Source of the DNA: Nioella sediminis
GTDB taxonomy: Bacteria; Pseudomonadota; Alphaproteobacteria; Rhodobacterales; Rhodobacteraceae
DNA: 36,240 nt
Assembly: GCF_001879695.1 (NCBI RefSeq)
Contig: NZ_MNBL01000149.1
Coordinates: 1 to 36,240, forward strand
Reading direction: 5' to 3'
The translations under genes were made by a program, and so were the position numbers. Under the pieces are notes generated by a model. That model had not been told where the DNA came from. It saw only the letters and a list, made by a program, of their open reading frames with translations, and made no database searches. Positions 8,895 to 15,933 of this stretch are shown in pieces. Each line of letters begins with the position of its first letter. Position 1 is the stretch's first letter.

Positions 8895-9773
8895 TCAAGT
8901 TCCCTCGGGCTTGCTGGCGGTTGCAAGACCCATATGTGCCAACAGCGCGGAACAGAACGCGCCGGGCCGCTGAAGGTAGACCGCATGGCCCGCCTGGTCG
9001 ATTTCGGTTATGGTCGGGCGGAGGCCCCGTGCCGCTTCCCAGGCCCGTGCCGCGGCGCGTGTCTGCGCAATCGGCGTCACCCGGTCCTGCAGGCCGACAA
9101 TGAATCCGGGGCGCGCGGCGACCCGGGCAAGATCACCGGGCAGATCGCCAGAGGCCAGCATCCTGACCGCCTGCGCGTAGCCATCCGGGTTCACTTGCGC
9201 CATTGCGGCCTCGACCCGTGCCACGATGTCGGGATGCGACGCAGGTTCATGCACCAGATTGCCCGCGCGGGCATGGGCAAAGGCCGCCGGACCCAGGCGT
9301 GCCAGCTCCGTCAGCCGGTTGCCCACCCCTTCGGGCAGCACCCCGCCGCGCGGCACACCATAGCCATTGGCGGCAGCGGCCAGCGTCAGGCTGAGCAGCC
9401 GCTCAGGGAAACGAAGAGCAAAGGCTGTGGCAATCAGCGTGCCGAGCGAGTGCCCGACAATATGCACCTGCCCAAGGTCAAGCCCGTCCAGCATCTGAGC
9501 CAGCCTGTCTGCGTAGTCCGTGGCCAGTGGCCAATCCATGGCCATGGGCGCAGAGCCTGAATAGCCCGGCGCATTCCATGCAATCAGGCTGAACCTTGGC
9601 GGCAGAAGCTCGAAAATCGGTGCGAAGGAGGTGGCGTTCGACCCGATCCCGTGCAGGAACACGACCACAGGTCCGGGCCCGGGCCGCGCAACATACGTGA
9701 TGTCTGCGGAAACCCCGAGTGTTGGCCCGGAGTCCGCGGCAGAATTCACGCATCCTGTGTTGGCTTCTAGCAT
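8895..9773 (-). CDS. Alpha/beta-fold hydrolase (meta-cleavage product hydrolase-like)
   Basis: This is a 292-residue alpha/beta hydrolase with the oxyanion segment HGIGSNATSF (41-50), the nucleophile elbow GHSLG (S109), the acid D230 (GLQDRV) and the base H263 (DQAGHAVY). It resembles the C-C bond hydrolases and enol-lactonases that follow ring cleavage, and it stands next to the extradiol-like gene. I choose the ATG at 9773. A TTG at 9806 is in frame, but it lies inside the operator-like element and has no ribosome site, whereas 9773 is preceded by AGGGA. This is the first gene of the six-gene operon. Confidence 0.85.
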   Translation of the reverse strand: MLEANTGCVNSAADSGPTLGVSADITYVARPGPGPVVVFLHGIGSNATSFAPIFELLPPRFSLIAWNAPGYSGSAPMAMDWPLATDYADRLAQMLDGLDLGQVHIVGHSLGTLIATAFALRFPERLLSLTLAAAANGYGVPRGGVLPEGVGNRLTELARLGPAAFAHARAGNLVHEPASHPDIVARVEAAMAQVNPDGYAQAVRMLASGDLPGDLARVAARPGFIVGLQDRVTPIAQTRAAARAWEAARGLRPTITEIDQAGHAVYLQRPGAFCSALLAHMGLATASKPEGT

Positions 9774-9800
9774 CGTCCCTATCGCTTGGTGGCATTGGTA

Positions 9801-9823
9801 GTTCAATAATGAACAACATGTTC
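9801..9823. promoter_or_regulatory. Putative IclR operator, copy 2
   Basis: This is the same GTTC-N6-GAAC-N5-GTTC layout as at 2158-2180, with identical half-sites, spacing and orientation. It ends 28 bases before the hydrolase start (26 bases at copy 1). It makes the long operon part of the same regulon as the monooxygenase-dctP unit. Binding by the IclR protein is inferred. Confidence 0.6.
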
Positions 9824-10181
9824 AAACCAGAGTGCAGCTTAGGCCCTTACATGTCAAGGCTCCGCACAAGAATCAGCGCGTCAGTCGATTGCGCGTGGCA
9901 AAATCCGGATGCTGCGATCAACCATGCCGAAGGGCACGACGGATCATGCCATGGCTCGTCGAGTTCAGGGGTTGCGCTATGGTCTCTTACCTTGACCACC
10001 ATCCGCGATCCGACGAGGGGCAATGCAATCCGGCGCGGTGTCGTTCCGGTCCAGCTCGTTCGCACCCTCAAGAGGCGGACGAGACCGGTTGCCGATTTTC
10101 CAAAGGAATCAGGGCAAGCGGTCTCGGCTTCCCAACAGTTTCGAAGAGCCGAACAAATAACCAGTGGATTAAGGAGAAGAA
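9824..10181. other. Gene-free stretch before the tRNA fragment
   Basis: I see no convincing gene here. Open frames on both strands run across the tRNA fragment and lack recognisable motifs or good ribosome sites. The stretch is the chromosomal spacer between the catabolic operon promoter and the 3' end of the interrupted tRNA-Thr gene. Confidence 0.5.
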
Positions 10182-10227
10182 TGGTGCCGATGAAGGGACT
10201 CGAACCCCCGACCCACGCATTACGAAT
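10182..10227 (-). pseudogene. 3' half of the chromosomal tRNA-Thr(CGU), separated by the island (attL)
   Basis: Read on the minus strand it begins in the anticodon loop (ATTCGTAAT) and contains the 3' anticodon stem, variable loop, T-arm (GGGGG/TTCGAGT/CCCTT), acceptor strand CATCGGC, discriminator A and encoded CCA. No 5' half is attached on its right; island sequence follows. The missing 5' half, whose acceptor strand GCCGATG pairs exactly with this one, is found at 32,849-32,887. Confidence 0.9.
10219..10227. repeat. attL core (ATTACGAAT)
   Basis: This 9-base core is identical to that at 32,849-32,857. The host tRNA continues to the left of this copy and to the right of the other, so the strand exchange lies within or next to these bases, in the anticodon loop. 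The same nine bases also occur inside the island tRNA-Thr. Confidence 0.75.
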
Positions 10228-10240
10228 TTTGCCGTCCATA

Positions 10241-10331
10241 TCTTGGACGCGGCCGGATAGGGTCGCCTAAAGTCGTATAACCCATTACGATCAAATCGTT
10301 ATTTTGAGCGTCACTCTTGGACGGCGCCGGA
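10241..10331. repeat. Pair of direct repeats near the left end
   Basis: TCTTGGACG followed by a CGGCCGGA or GCGCCGGA variant occurs at 10,241-10,257 and 10,315-10,331 (15 of 17 bases identical, 74 bases apart). The first copy is also half of a small perfect inverted repeat, CGTCCA-TATCT-TGGACG (10,233-10,249). Being next to the att core, they may be integrase or accessory-protein sites; this is inference. Confidence 0.4.
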
Positions 10332-10359
10332 CGGCACAAGCGAACCTTTGACGAACATT

Positions 10360-10379
10360 CCCTACTAATGCCCTACTAG
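10360..10379. repeat. Tandem CCCTACTA repeat, left island end
   Basis: Two CCCTACTA units with 11-base period occur here, and the same arrangement recurs in the same orientation at 32,770-32,789 by the right end (18 of 20 positions alike). Location at both ends suggests arm-type integrase sites. Confidence 0.5.
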
Positions 10380-10522
10380 CTCGCTTCATGCGGAATGGGC
10401 GGAAGTTAATGCCGCTCCTCACGCTGCCTCGCTCTAGTCAGTCAAGTACGTCAAACGAAAAAGCGCCGGCGTTTCTGTATTGGAATGGGTTCAGTTGCAC
10501 GTCTGACGGCTGATCCGATGCC

Positions 10523-12319
10523 CTATACTTGCAGTGCGTTTTGTTGATCAATTTCCGGGCACCCATGCGCTACGCAGAGCATTCTAGCTTTGGTCCAGTC
10601 GGTCCCAGCATAGCCACGCCTGGTCGCCGTCTTTAGCGCCTCCTCAGGTGTCATGCCGTGCTTCCCCACACGCGCGCGGTATGTGCTGTACGGCAGCCCA
10701 AAAGCTGCACACGCGGCCTTGGCGCTCGGCCATTCGTAGCCGAAGATCACAAGACGCGCATCTAGCACCGGCGTCTTAAGCGCTGCGTCCACCGTCATCC
10801 CGTTCTTCCGTCTCTTTTGGAATGTCCCGTTCGGAATGCCGAATGCTCGACACATCGCCTTCTCGGAGGCGTAACGCACCCCGTCGACTTCGTAGGCGAC
10901 CGGCACACCGGAGCCAGTCCGAACGTGCTGGCCATGTTTGGGCCATTCAGCCGTGGGAATTTCGCGAACAAGGTAGTCCTTCACTTGGTCTGGCGTCATT
11001 CCATAGCGGGCCGATAGCGCCAAGCAGGCTTGGTTGCGGCTCTCAAAACATTCACCATCGACCGTGATGGGGGCCTTGGAAGTCGGGCCGAGGGGCCGGG
11101 TCAACGCCTCGTCGACGCTGAGGCCGGCCCGAAGCCTCAGGTCGAACGTATTGCGTGCGATGCCGTAAGCGTCGAGAGCGTCCTGTTTGGTCGCCCAGGT
11201 CTGTCCAAGAGCCGAAAAGGCCTGTCCGTGGGTCCGGCGTACGATCTCTCGATGATCGAGGCGAACGCAGTTGCCGGGTTCCCACGGCCGTGATTCGTCG
11301 ATTCGCGTCAACCTCCCATTCCCCACCAGTTTGGCGACGTCCAACTTCCACGCATCATATTCGAGCCACGCCTCAGCCACCCCTACCGCCGTCTCCGCCG
11401 CGCGCTTCTTCATGCCCAGCCATTGCCGGAAGAGCTGCGAGCCCGCCTCGGGGTGGTCGCTGTGCACGCGGGCCTCTTCGGGCAGCGGGAGGCCCTCGCG
11501 ATAGCGGCTTTCTATCACGTGGACAGCAAGCCCTGTCTCCCGCGAGAGCTCCCGGCACATCGCCGCGATGGATGGGAAGCTCCGTCCCTCCCAGAGGGCG
11601 GGCGTACCCTCGGTGCGCCCTACCTGGCCACCCTCGCGCACGTTGTAGCCGTCGGGGACGAGCGTGCCGAGCTCGGCGATCCAATGTCGTTCGCGCACGC
11701 CGAGGTCTTCCCCGTCCTCCAAGACCTCAATGGTTTCCAAGCGAAAAGCCTCAACCCCGTGTTCGCGAATTGCCGCGTGCAAAGGCGTTTTTGAACCCTC
11801 CGCTGCATCGCGCCGATGCTGGCCCCAACGAATCGTCGGAGCATTCACCGATAGCCCTACATAGGAAAGATCGGTCACATCGTTCGTGAGCAGATAGATG
11901 TAGCCCGGCTGACCGACCTGCTGGACAGGCTCGCGCAGAGCGTCGTCCACGTCCCATCTGCGACGCAGTCGGTTCGTCAGCAGGTTGCGATCGTCGTAGC
12001 GACCAATGTGTCGCAGGAAGCAAGCGATGCTGGGATAGTCGCCGCGCGCATCCGGGTGGAGGTTGCCATTATAGCTAAACGGGCGGCTGCGCCCGCCTCC
12101 TTGGGTCGCCCTCCAATCGGCCTTGTCGAGCAGTGCGGCGTCGCGGACGATCGCTCGGGTGATCGGGACTCCCCTCCTTTCAAGCGATCTGAGCCGGGTG
12201 CGGAATACGGCGTAGCTGATTTGGGCATTCTCAGCGTCATAAATTACGCGACAGTCCCGCCGGCCATCCGCGGTTTCGATCCATGTCCTACGGACACCAC
12301 CGCGCCCAGATCCCCTCAT
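10523..12319 (-). CDS. GIY-YIG endonuclease with multiple NUMOD-like repeats
   Basis: This 598-residue protein has a GIY-YIG nuclease domain at about 138-230: GYIYLL (139-144), YVG (153-155), R164, H168, the metal-binding Glu E210 and N226. Around and after it are at least four repeats of a small DNA-binding module of the NUMOD type, with the pattern S/K..A..A(F/Y)G....T(Y/F)..R...G....EAL. They occur near 370-408, 418-450, 478-516 and 525-563, with weaker copies near 95-130 and 246-284. A stretch WEPGNCV (346-352) resembles the EPGNCRW motif of phage HNH proteins. The architecture suggests a homing-type or island-encoded nuclease with long site recognition. It is transcribed towards the left end. 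The ATG at 12,319 has a poor ribosome site, so the start is uncertain. Confidence 0.75.
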   Translation of the reverse strand: MRGSGRGGVRRTWIETADGRRDCRVIYDAENAQISYAVFRTRLRSLERRGVPITRAIVRDAALLDKADWRATQGGGRSRPFSYNGNLHPDARGDYPSIACFLRHIGRYDDRNLLTNRLRRRWDVDDALREPVQQVGQPGYIYLLTNDVTDLSYVGLSVNAPTIRWGQHRRDAAEGSKTPLHAAIREHGVEAFRLETIEVLEDGEDLGVRERHWIAELGTLVPDGYNVREGGQVGRTEGTPALWEGRSFPSIAAMCRELSRETGLAVHVIESRYREGLPLPEEARVHSDHPEAGSQLFRQWLGMKKRAAETAVGVAEAWLEYDAWKLDVAKLVGNGRLTRIDESRPWEPGNCVRLDHREIVRRTHGQAFSALGQTWATKQDALDAYGIARNTFDLRLRAGLSVDEALTRPLGPTSKAPITVDGECFESRNQACLALSARYGMTPDQVKDYLVREIPTAEWPKHGQHVRTGSGVPVAYEVDGVRYASEKAMCRAFGIPNGTFQKRRKNGMTVDAALKTPVLDARLVIFGYEWPSAKAACAAFGLPYSTYRARVGKHGMTPEEALKTATRRGYAGTDWTKARMLCVAHGCPEIDQQNALQV

Positions 12320-12717
12320 CGTATCAGGGTCGCTTCTGCATCCGCGACGGTATGCATAACGAAAAATGCGACGAGCATAGGCGAAGTCATTGGCGAGGCA
12401 TACATGTGCGTGGTCCCAGTTGTAGCCACAACTTCTAACGCGTGTCTCTCTTTATTACATCCCGACATCACGTAGCAGCGAAGCCTATGCGAAGCTGTGC
12501 GTGGATAAGGGACACATTTTCGGGATGTACGCTTGCAGCCTGTTGTGGTGATGCCTGTAAGGTCCATTATGTTAATTCTCAACCGAATGCATGCCGATCC
12601 ATGAACTAGCTTGCAGCCAGGATATTGAATATTAGTATCAGTTATATAGGCTGTCATTTCCTCGGATGACAACGCTATGTGAGTTGGCGTCGCTTTTTTT
12701 GGAAAGGGCATTTCGGA
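12320..12717. other. Intergenic region between divergent nuclease genes
   Basis: I see no gene here. The stretch is AT-richer than its left neighbour and contains a perfect 9-bp inverted repeat, ACATCCCGA (12,457-12,465) and TCGGGATGT (12,520-12,528), that could form a long-loop stem or serve as two operator halves. It presumably carries the promoters of the GIY-YIG gene (left) and the PD-(D/E)XK gene (right). Confidence 0.45.
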
Positions 12718-13827
12718 TTGAGTACAAAAAAGGTCCGCTACTTCAGGGACCCAACCCACCCGCACCTCTCGGCTAGCTCGCAACTCTCTTTAGATCTCAT
12801 GGATCTCGCACACGCTGAGATCTCGGAGATCGCGGCGACCGGAGGTCCAGTTAGTGCCTTTTCTAGCAGGTACGAAGCGCTCCTTACCTCAGATACTGTG
12901 CTCACTTGGCGCGGTAATGGCCCTGGAGCCGGGCGAGAGCTGAGGCGCTCGTACTCGAATATTCATGGCCGAGTTTTTGCTCGGGCATACTTAGAGAAGA
13001 TTGAGCGTGTACGCGGACTGATACCGATTGAAGGCAGCTATTTCCAATTCGCACCCAGTACAGTCGTACGGCTGCGGGACGACGAGAAAGGCGACATGCC
13101 AGATTGGATAGGATGGGATGCTTCAAACTTTATAGTGGCGGAAGCAAAGGGCACATACGCCGGCGGGGATTGGTCGAAGGCGTTCTGGCACGGATATGCG
13201 CTACCTCAGTGTCTCCAAAAAGCGCAGCAGCAAGTAGAACGCGTGCAGATTGATATCTACGGCTATGCGCTCGATGTGAATTTCAAAAGCTGGTCAATAG
13301 CTTCACGCTGGAGGACCGAGGAAAACAACTTTGACCCCTGGTTGGCCGCGATTGACCCAGTTTTGGGCAGTAGCGAAACACCAAGGGAAAACTTCGAAAT
13401 TGCTGTCAGCAATCTGCTTCAAGAGCACCTCGCAAGGTTGCTTGGCACTTTTGGTTTCTCAGACGACTTACCAAAACTAGCGAGCAAGGAGGCGAGCATT
13501 GTTCGTACCGAAAGATTCAATGCTCGGCGCGACCGATGGAGGGAGCTATCCTTTGAAGATGGCCGAAGGGTTCGCGGCCTTAATGCGGCGTACGCGGACG
13601 GCTTCTTCATACCAATTGAAAACAATGAGGACTTAGCATTTTGCAAGCAAGTCTTATCAAGAGATCGGCCTAGCTGGGTGGCCACGATCTCGGATGAGGT
13701 CCTAAAGATGGCAGAGGAAGGCCAGTTCATAGCTGACTATGCAGACGAAAAATCTGAGGACTATCTGAGCAGAAATGGGATGTCCCTAACGCAACTCGAT
13801 CTCGTCGGTGAAGTTAGCGATCTCTAA
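12718..13827 (+). CDS. PD-(D/E)XK-type nuclease-like protein
   Basis: This 369-residue protein is not a recognised named family. Counting from the chosen start it holds a textbook PD-(D/E)XK core: PD at 128-129, then E142 and K144 in the strand FIVAEAKGTY. A Gln/Lys-rich helix (LQKAQQQVERV) follows, as in many restriction-like folds. The start is uncertain. TTG at 12,718 has GGAAAGGG nine bases upstream; GTG at 12,679 is also in frame but lacks such a site. It is followed after about 170 bases by the pPIWI-associating-nuclease-like gene on the same strand, so the two may act as a pair. A role in defence is inferred from motif and context. Confidence 0.6.
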   Translation: MSTKKVRYFRDPTHPHLSASSQLSLDLMDLAHAEISEIAATGGPVSAFSSRYEALLTSDTVLTWRGNGPGAGRELRRSYSNIHGRVFARAYLEKIERVRGLIPIEGSYFQFAPSTVVRLRDDEKGDMPDWIGWDASNFIVAEAKGTYAGGDWSKAFWHGYALPQCLQKAQQQVERVQIDIYGYALDVNFKSWSIASRWRTEENNFDPWLAAIDPVLGSSETPRENFEIAVSNLLQEHLARLLGTFGFSDDLPKLASKEASIVRTERFNARRDRWRELSFEDGRRVRGLNAAYADGFFIPIENNEDLAFCKQVLSRDRPSWVATISDEVLKMAEEGQFIADYADEKSEDYLSRNGMSLTQLDLVGEVSDL

Positions 13828-13998
13828 ACGTCCTCCAAATGAAAAATGTCGCAAGCTTGTATTTACAGCGGGTTCCGGGTTCGATGCGATCTGGTAAGCA
13901 ACCTTCCGTCGCTTTATTCGCGCGCCCGCTCGCGATATTCTGAGAATGACAAATAGCGCTGCATTGAGCGACGGCGCCGAGTACTCCTGGAGCAAACC

Positions 13999-14907
13999 GT
14001 GGCGAACTGGTTGAGGCAGCTTATTCGTGTATTCCGTTTCTCATCTTTCACACTAGCCACTGGATCTGAAGTGACCCGCACGGACGAACTCACAACTCTC
14101 GCTGGCGATCTGAGGGCGCGATTGAATGATCCGTTTGCCGATACTCTCATGGATGGCGCCCTCCGGGTCCTTTTGTCCGAAGACAATCCTGCTCGAGTTC
14201 ACCTTTTCGCCTTAGCGATGCGTGAGCTTATGGGGTACCTGCTACACAAGTTGGCGCCAGATGATGAAGTCGAAAAATGCAGCTGGTTTAAACCATTAAC
14301 CCCCAACGGAAAGCCGTCCCGAAAACAAAGAATGCAGTATGCCATCCGAGGTGGAATTGAAGCTTCGAAATTGCCCGACAACAAAGCGATCGAAGGGGAA
14401 TTTCTCAAAGAACTCATGGAAACTATCGATGAGCTCAGCAAACTAACACACGTGCGCCCAGACACACTTGTCGAAGACCAGCACGAAGCTGTGGAAATTG
14501 CCTACCGAACGGTTGGCGACTTCGCTACGCTAGTTGATCTCGTTCATGATGCACGGTGCGAATTTTGCAACGCGATAATTGAACATGTGAGCGCCCATAC
14601 GTTTGATACCTTTTTGCACGAGGTCTTCAGTGAGCTTGATATTCTGTCCACCCATACCAGAGCAGAGCATTCGGAAGTGGAGAGGGTCTACGTTGAGAAG
14701 ATAACGCATAATGCCGTATTTTTTCGAGCGGAGGGATGGGTGGAAGTAGAACTGAATTATGGCTCAGGAGGAGATCGAAGGAGGGGCGAAGGGGCGAGTA
14801 TCGGAGACTCATTTCCTTTCCAAGCGAGATTCGAAGCCGACGTCAGCGACTTTTCAAAGCTTAAGAATGCCACTTATGAAGTCGATACGTCTTCTTGGTA
14901 CGAATGA
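13999..14907 (+). CDS. Predicted pPIWI-associating nuclease-like protein
   Basis: This 302-residue protein has a C-terminal domain (about 200-280) that resembles the predicted pPIWI-associating nuclease family. After a helical region it shows HTFDTFLHEVF, then VERVYVEKI, a strand VEVELNYGSGGDRRRGEG and SFPF. In other genomes that domain accompanies prokaryotic PIWI-RE proteins, but no PIWI gene is present here. The N-terminal half is helical and unassigned. The start is GTG at 13,999 with TGGAGC upstream. Family placement is from memory of the motif pattern and is moderate; nuclease activity is a prediction even for the family. Confidence 0.5.
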   Translation: MANWLRQLIRVFRFSSFTLATGSEVTRTDELTTLAGDLRARLNDPFADTLMDGALRVLLSEDNPARVHLFALAMRELMGYLLHKLAPDDEVEKCSWFKPLTPNGKPSRKQRMQYAIRGGIEASKLPDNKAIEGEFLKELMETIDELSKLTHVRPDTLVEDQHEAVEIAYRTVGDFATLVDLVHDARCEFCNAIIEHVSAHTFDTFLHEVFSELDILSTHTRAEHSEVERVYVEKITHNAVFFRAEGWVEVELNYGSGGDRRRGEGASIGDSFPFQARFEADVSDFSKLKNATYEVDTSSWYE

Positions 14908-15048
14908 AGCTCGGAAACTTCCTGAAACTAGGTAGAGACTCAGAAGTCAAGAAACGTGTAAGCGCCCTTATGTTAAATATTGGCTACGCGCTGCAAGTGG
15001 CCCAACCAAACCCTGCAAACACGGTAAACCCGCCGGGCTAAGGCGTCT

Positions 15049-15690
15049 CTAGCCAACAAGACCTTCGACCCATGCTGAAACAGTTACGCCCATTGATGTG
15101 ATGTGATCCGCATGCGTGAAATCAGAGATGCGCTTGCGTGGCTTCAGATCGTGATCGCCGTCTTCAAACCACTTCATCTGGATTGCCGAGGAAATCTCAT
15201 ACCCACTGACTTCATCCTTCGAGCCAAACTGGTCGCGGGTCCCCTGACAGATCAGGGTTGGCGTTTGCAGGTGTTGCAGGTGCTCAGTGCGAAGTATCTC
15301 AGGCTTCCCAATCGGGTGAAATGGGTAGCCCACGCAGAGTAACCCGGCGATACGATCCGCCTTAAACAGCTCATCCGCAACCATACTGGCAACGCGCCCA
15401 CCCATAGACTTCCCACCTATGATCAGCGGGCCATCGACATCGAGCGCCTCGATTGCGTCTAGGTACTCCGAGATCAGTTTTTCAGCGCGTGGTGGGGGTT
15501 TCCGGCTGCCTTCAGTTCGGCGAGCAGCCATGTAGGAAAACTCAAACCGGACAACTCTGAGACTCTGTTCAGCCAATGCACCCGCGATTGCTGTCATGGC
15601 TGGAGAGTCCATCGGCGCACCGGCGCCGTGGGCAAACAGGATGGTTGCTCTTGCTGTCTGCGGGCCGAGGTTTAAGAACTCGTTTTGCAT
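15049..15690 (-). CDS. Alpha/beta hydrolase, KANL3/Tex30-like
   Basis: This small 213-residue alpha/beta-fold protein has HGAGAPMDS near the N terminus, the nucleophile in GGKSMGG (S95), D153 (GTRDQFG) and H180 (DGDHDLKP), giving an intact catalytic triad. The GKSMGG elbow and short length fit the KANL3/Tex30 group of hydrolases. The start is chosen at the ATG at 15,690, where the conserved part begins; the frame extends upstream to 15,789 without homology-like content. It is the only metabolic-type gene among the island nucleases and is transcribed opposite to its neighbours. Substrate unknown. Confidence 0.78.
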   Translation of the reverse strand: MQNEFLNLGPQTARATILFAHGAGAPMDSPAMTAIAGALAEQSLRVVRFEFSYMAARRTEGSRKPPPRAEKLISEYLDAIEALDVDGPLIIGGKSMGGRVASMVADELFKADRIAGLLCVGYPFHPIGKPEILRTEHLQHLQTPTLICQGTRDQFGSKDEVSGYEISSAIQMKWFEDGDHDLKPRKRISDFTHADHITSMGVTVSAWVEGLVG

Positions 15691-15933
15691 AATCTCTTCT
15701 ACTCCAAACGCTCCAAGGCGCGTCTGCTCCCTACATTTGGCCCGCTGCGCCCAACCCATTGACCAATACAAGTCCCAGGGTGACCCCACCCCATCGACGG
15801 GTCTCAGTCAAAGCCGACCTCTGGGCGATCCCGTTCAGACAGAGTTGGAGGCCAGTCTTTGAAATATGGAAGTAGTGCCATTCCTTCACAACAGTTGGTT
15901 GAACAATTCGGCGCCCTCTGCAAGCGTGAACAC

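Noticed and set aside
7295-9103. 602-codon plus-strand open frame
   Set aside because: It lies opposite the SDR, VOC and hydrolase genes, which have intact catalytic motifs. GC-rich genes often leave long antisense frames; no motif or ribosome site supports it.
9774-9806. TTG start of the alpha/beta hydrolase at 9806
   Set aside because: It lies inside the operator-like element and has no ribosome site; the ATG at 9773 gives the same operator-to-start distance as at the other operon.
9832-10260. Plus-strand open frames across the left tRNA fragment
   Set aside because: They run through the tRNA sequence and have no motif; the tRNA fragment explains the region.
10457-10480. Terminator after the GIY-YIG gene at the palindrome CGCCGGCG with adjacent A/T run
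   Set aside because: The palindrome has no loop and the stem is too short to be a convincing intrinsic terminator.
13999-14907. Prokaryotic Argonaute/PIWI system
   Set aside because: Only the associating-nuclease-like domain is seen; no PIWI or MID-type protein occurs in the window.
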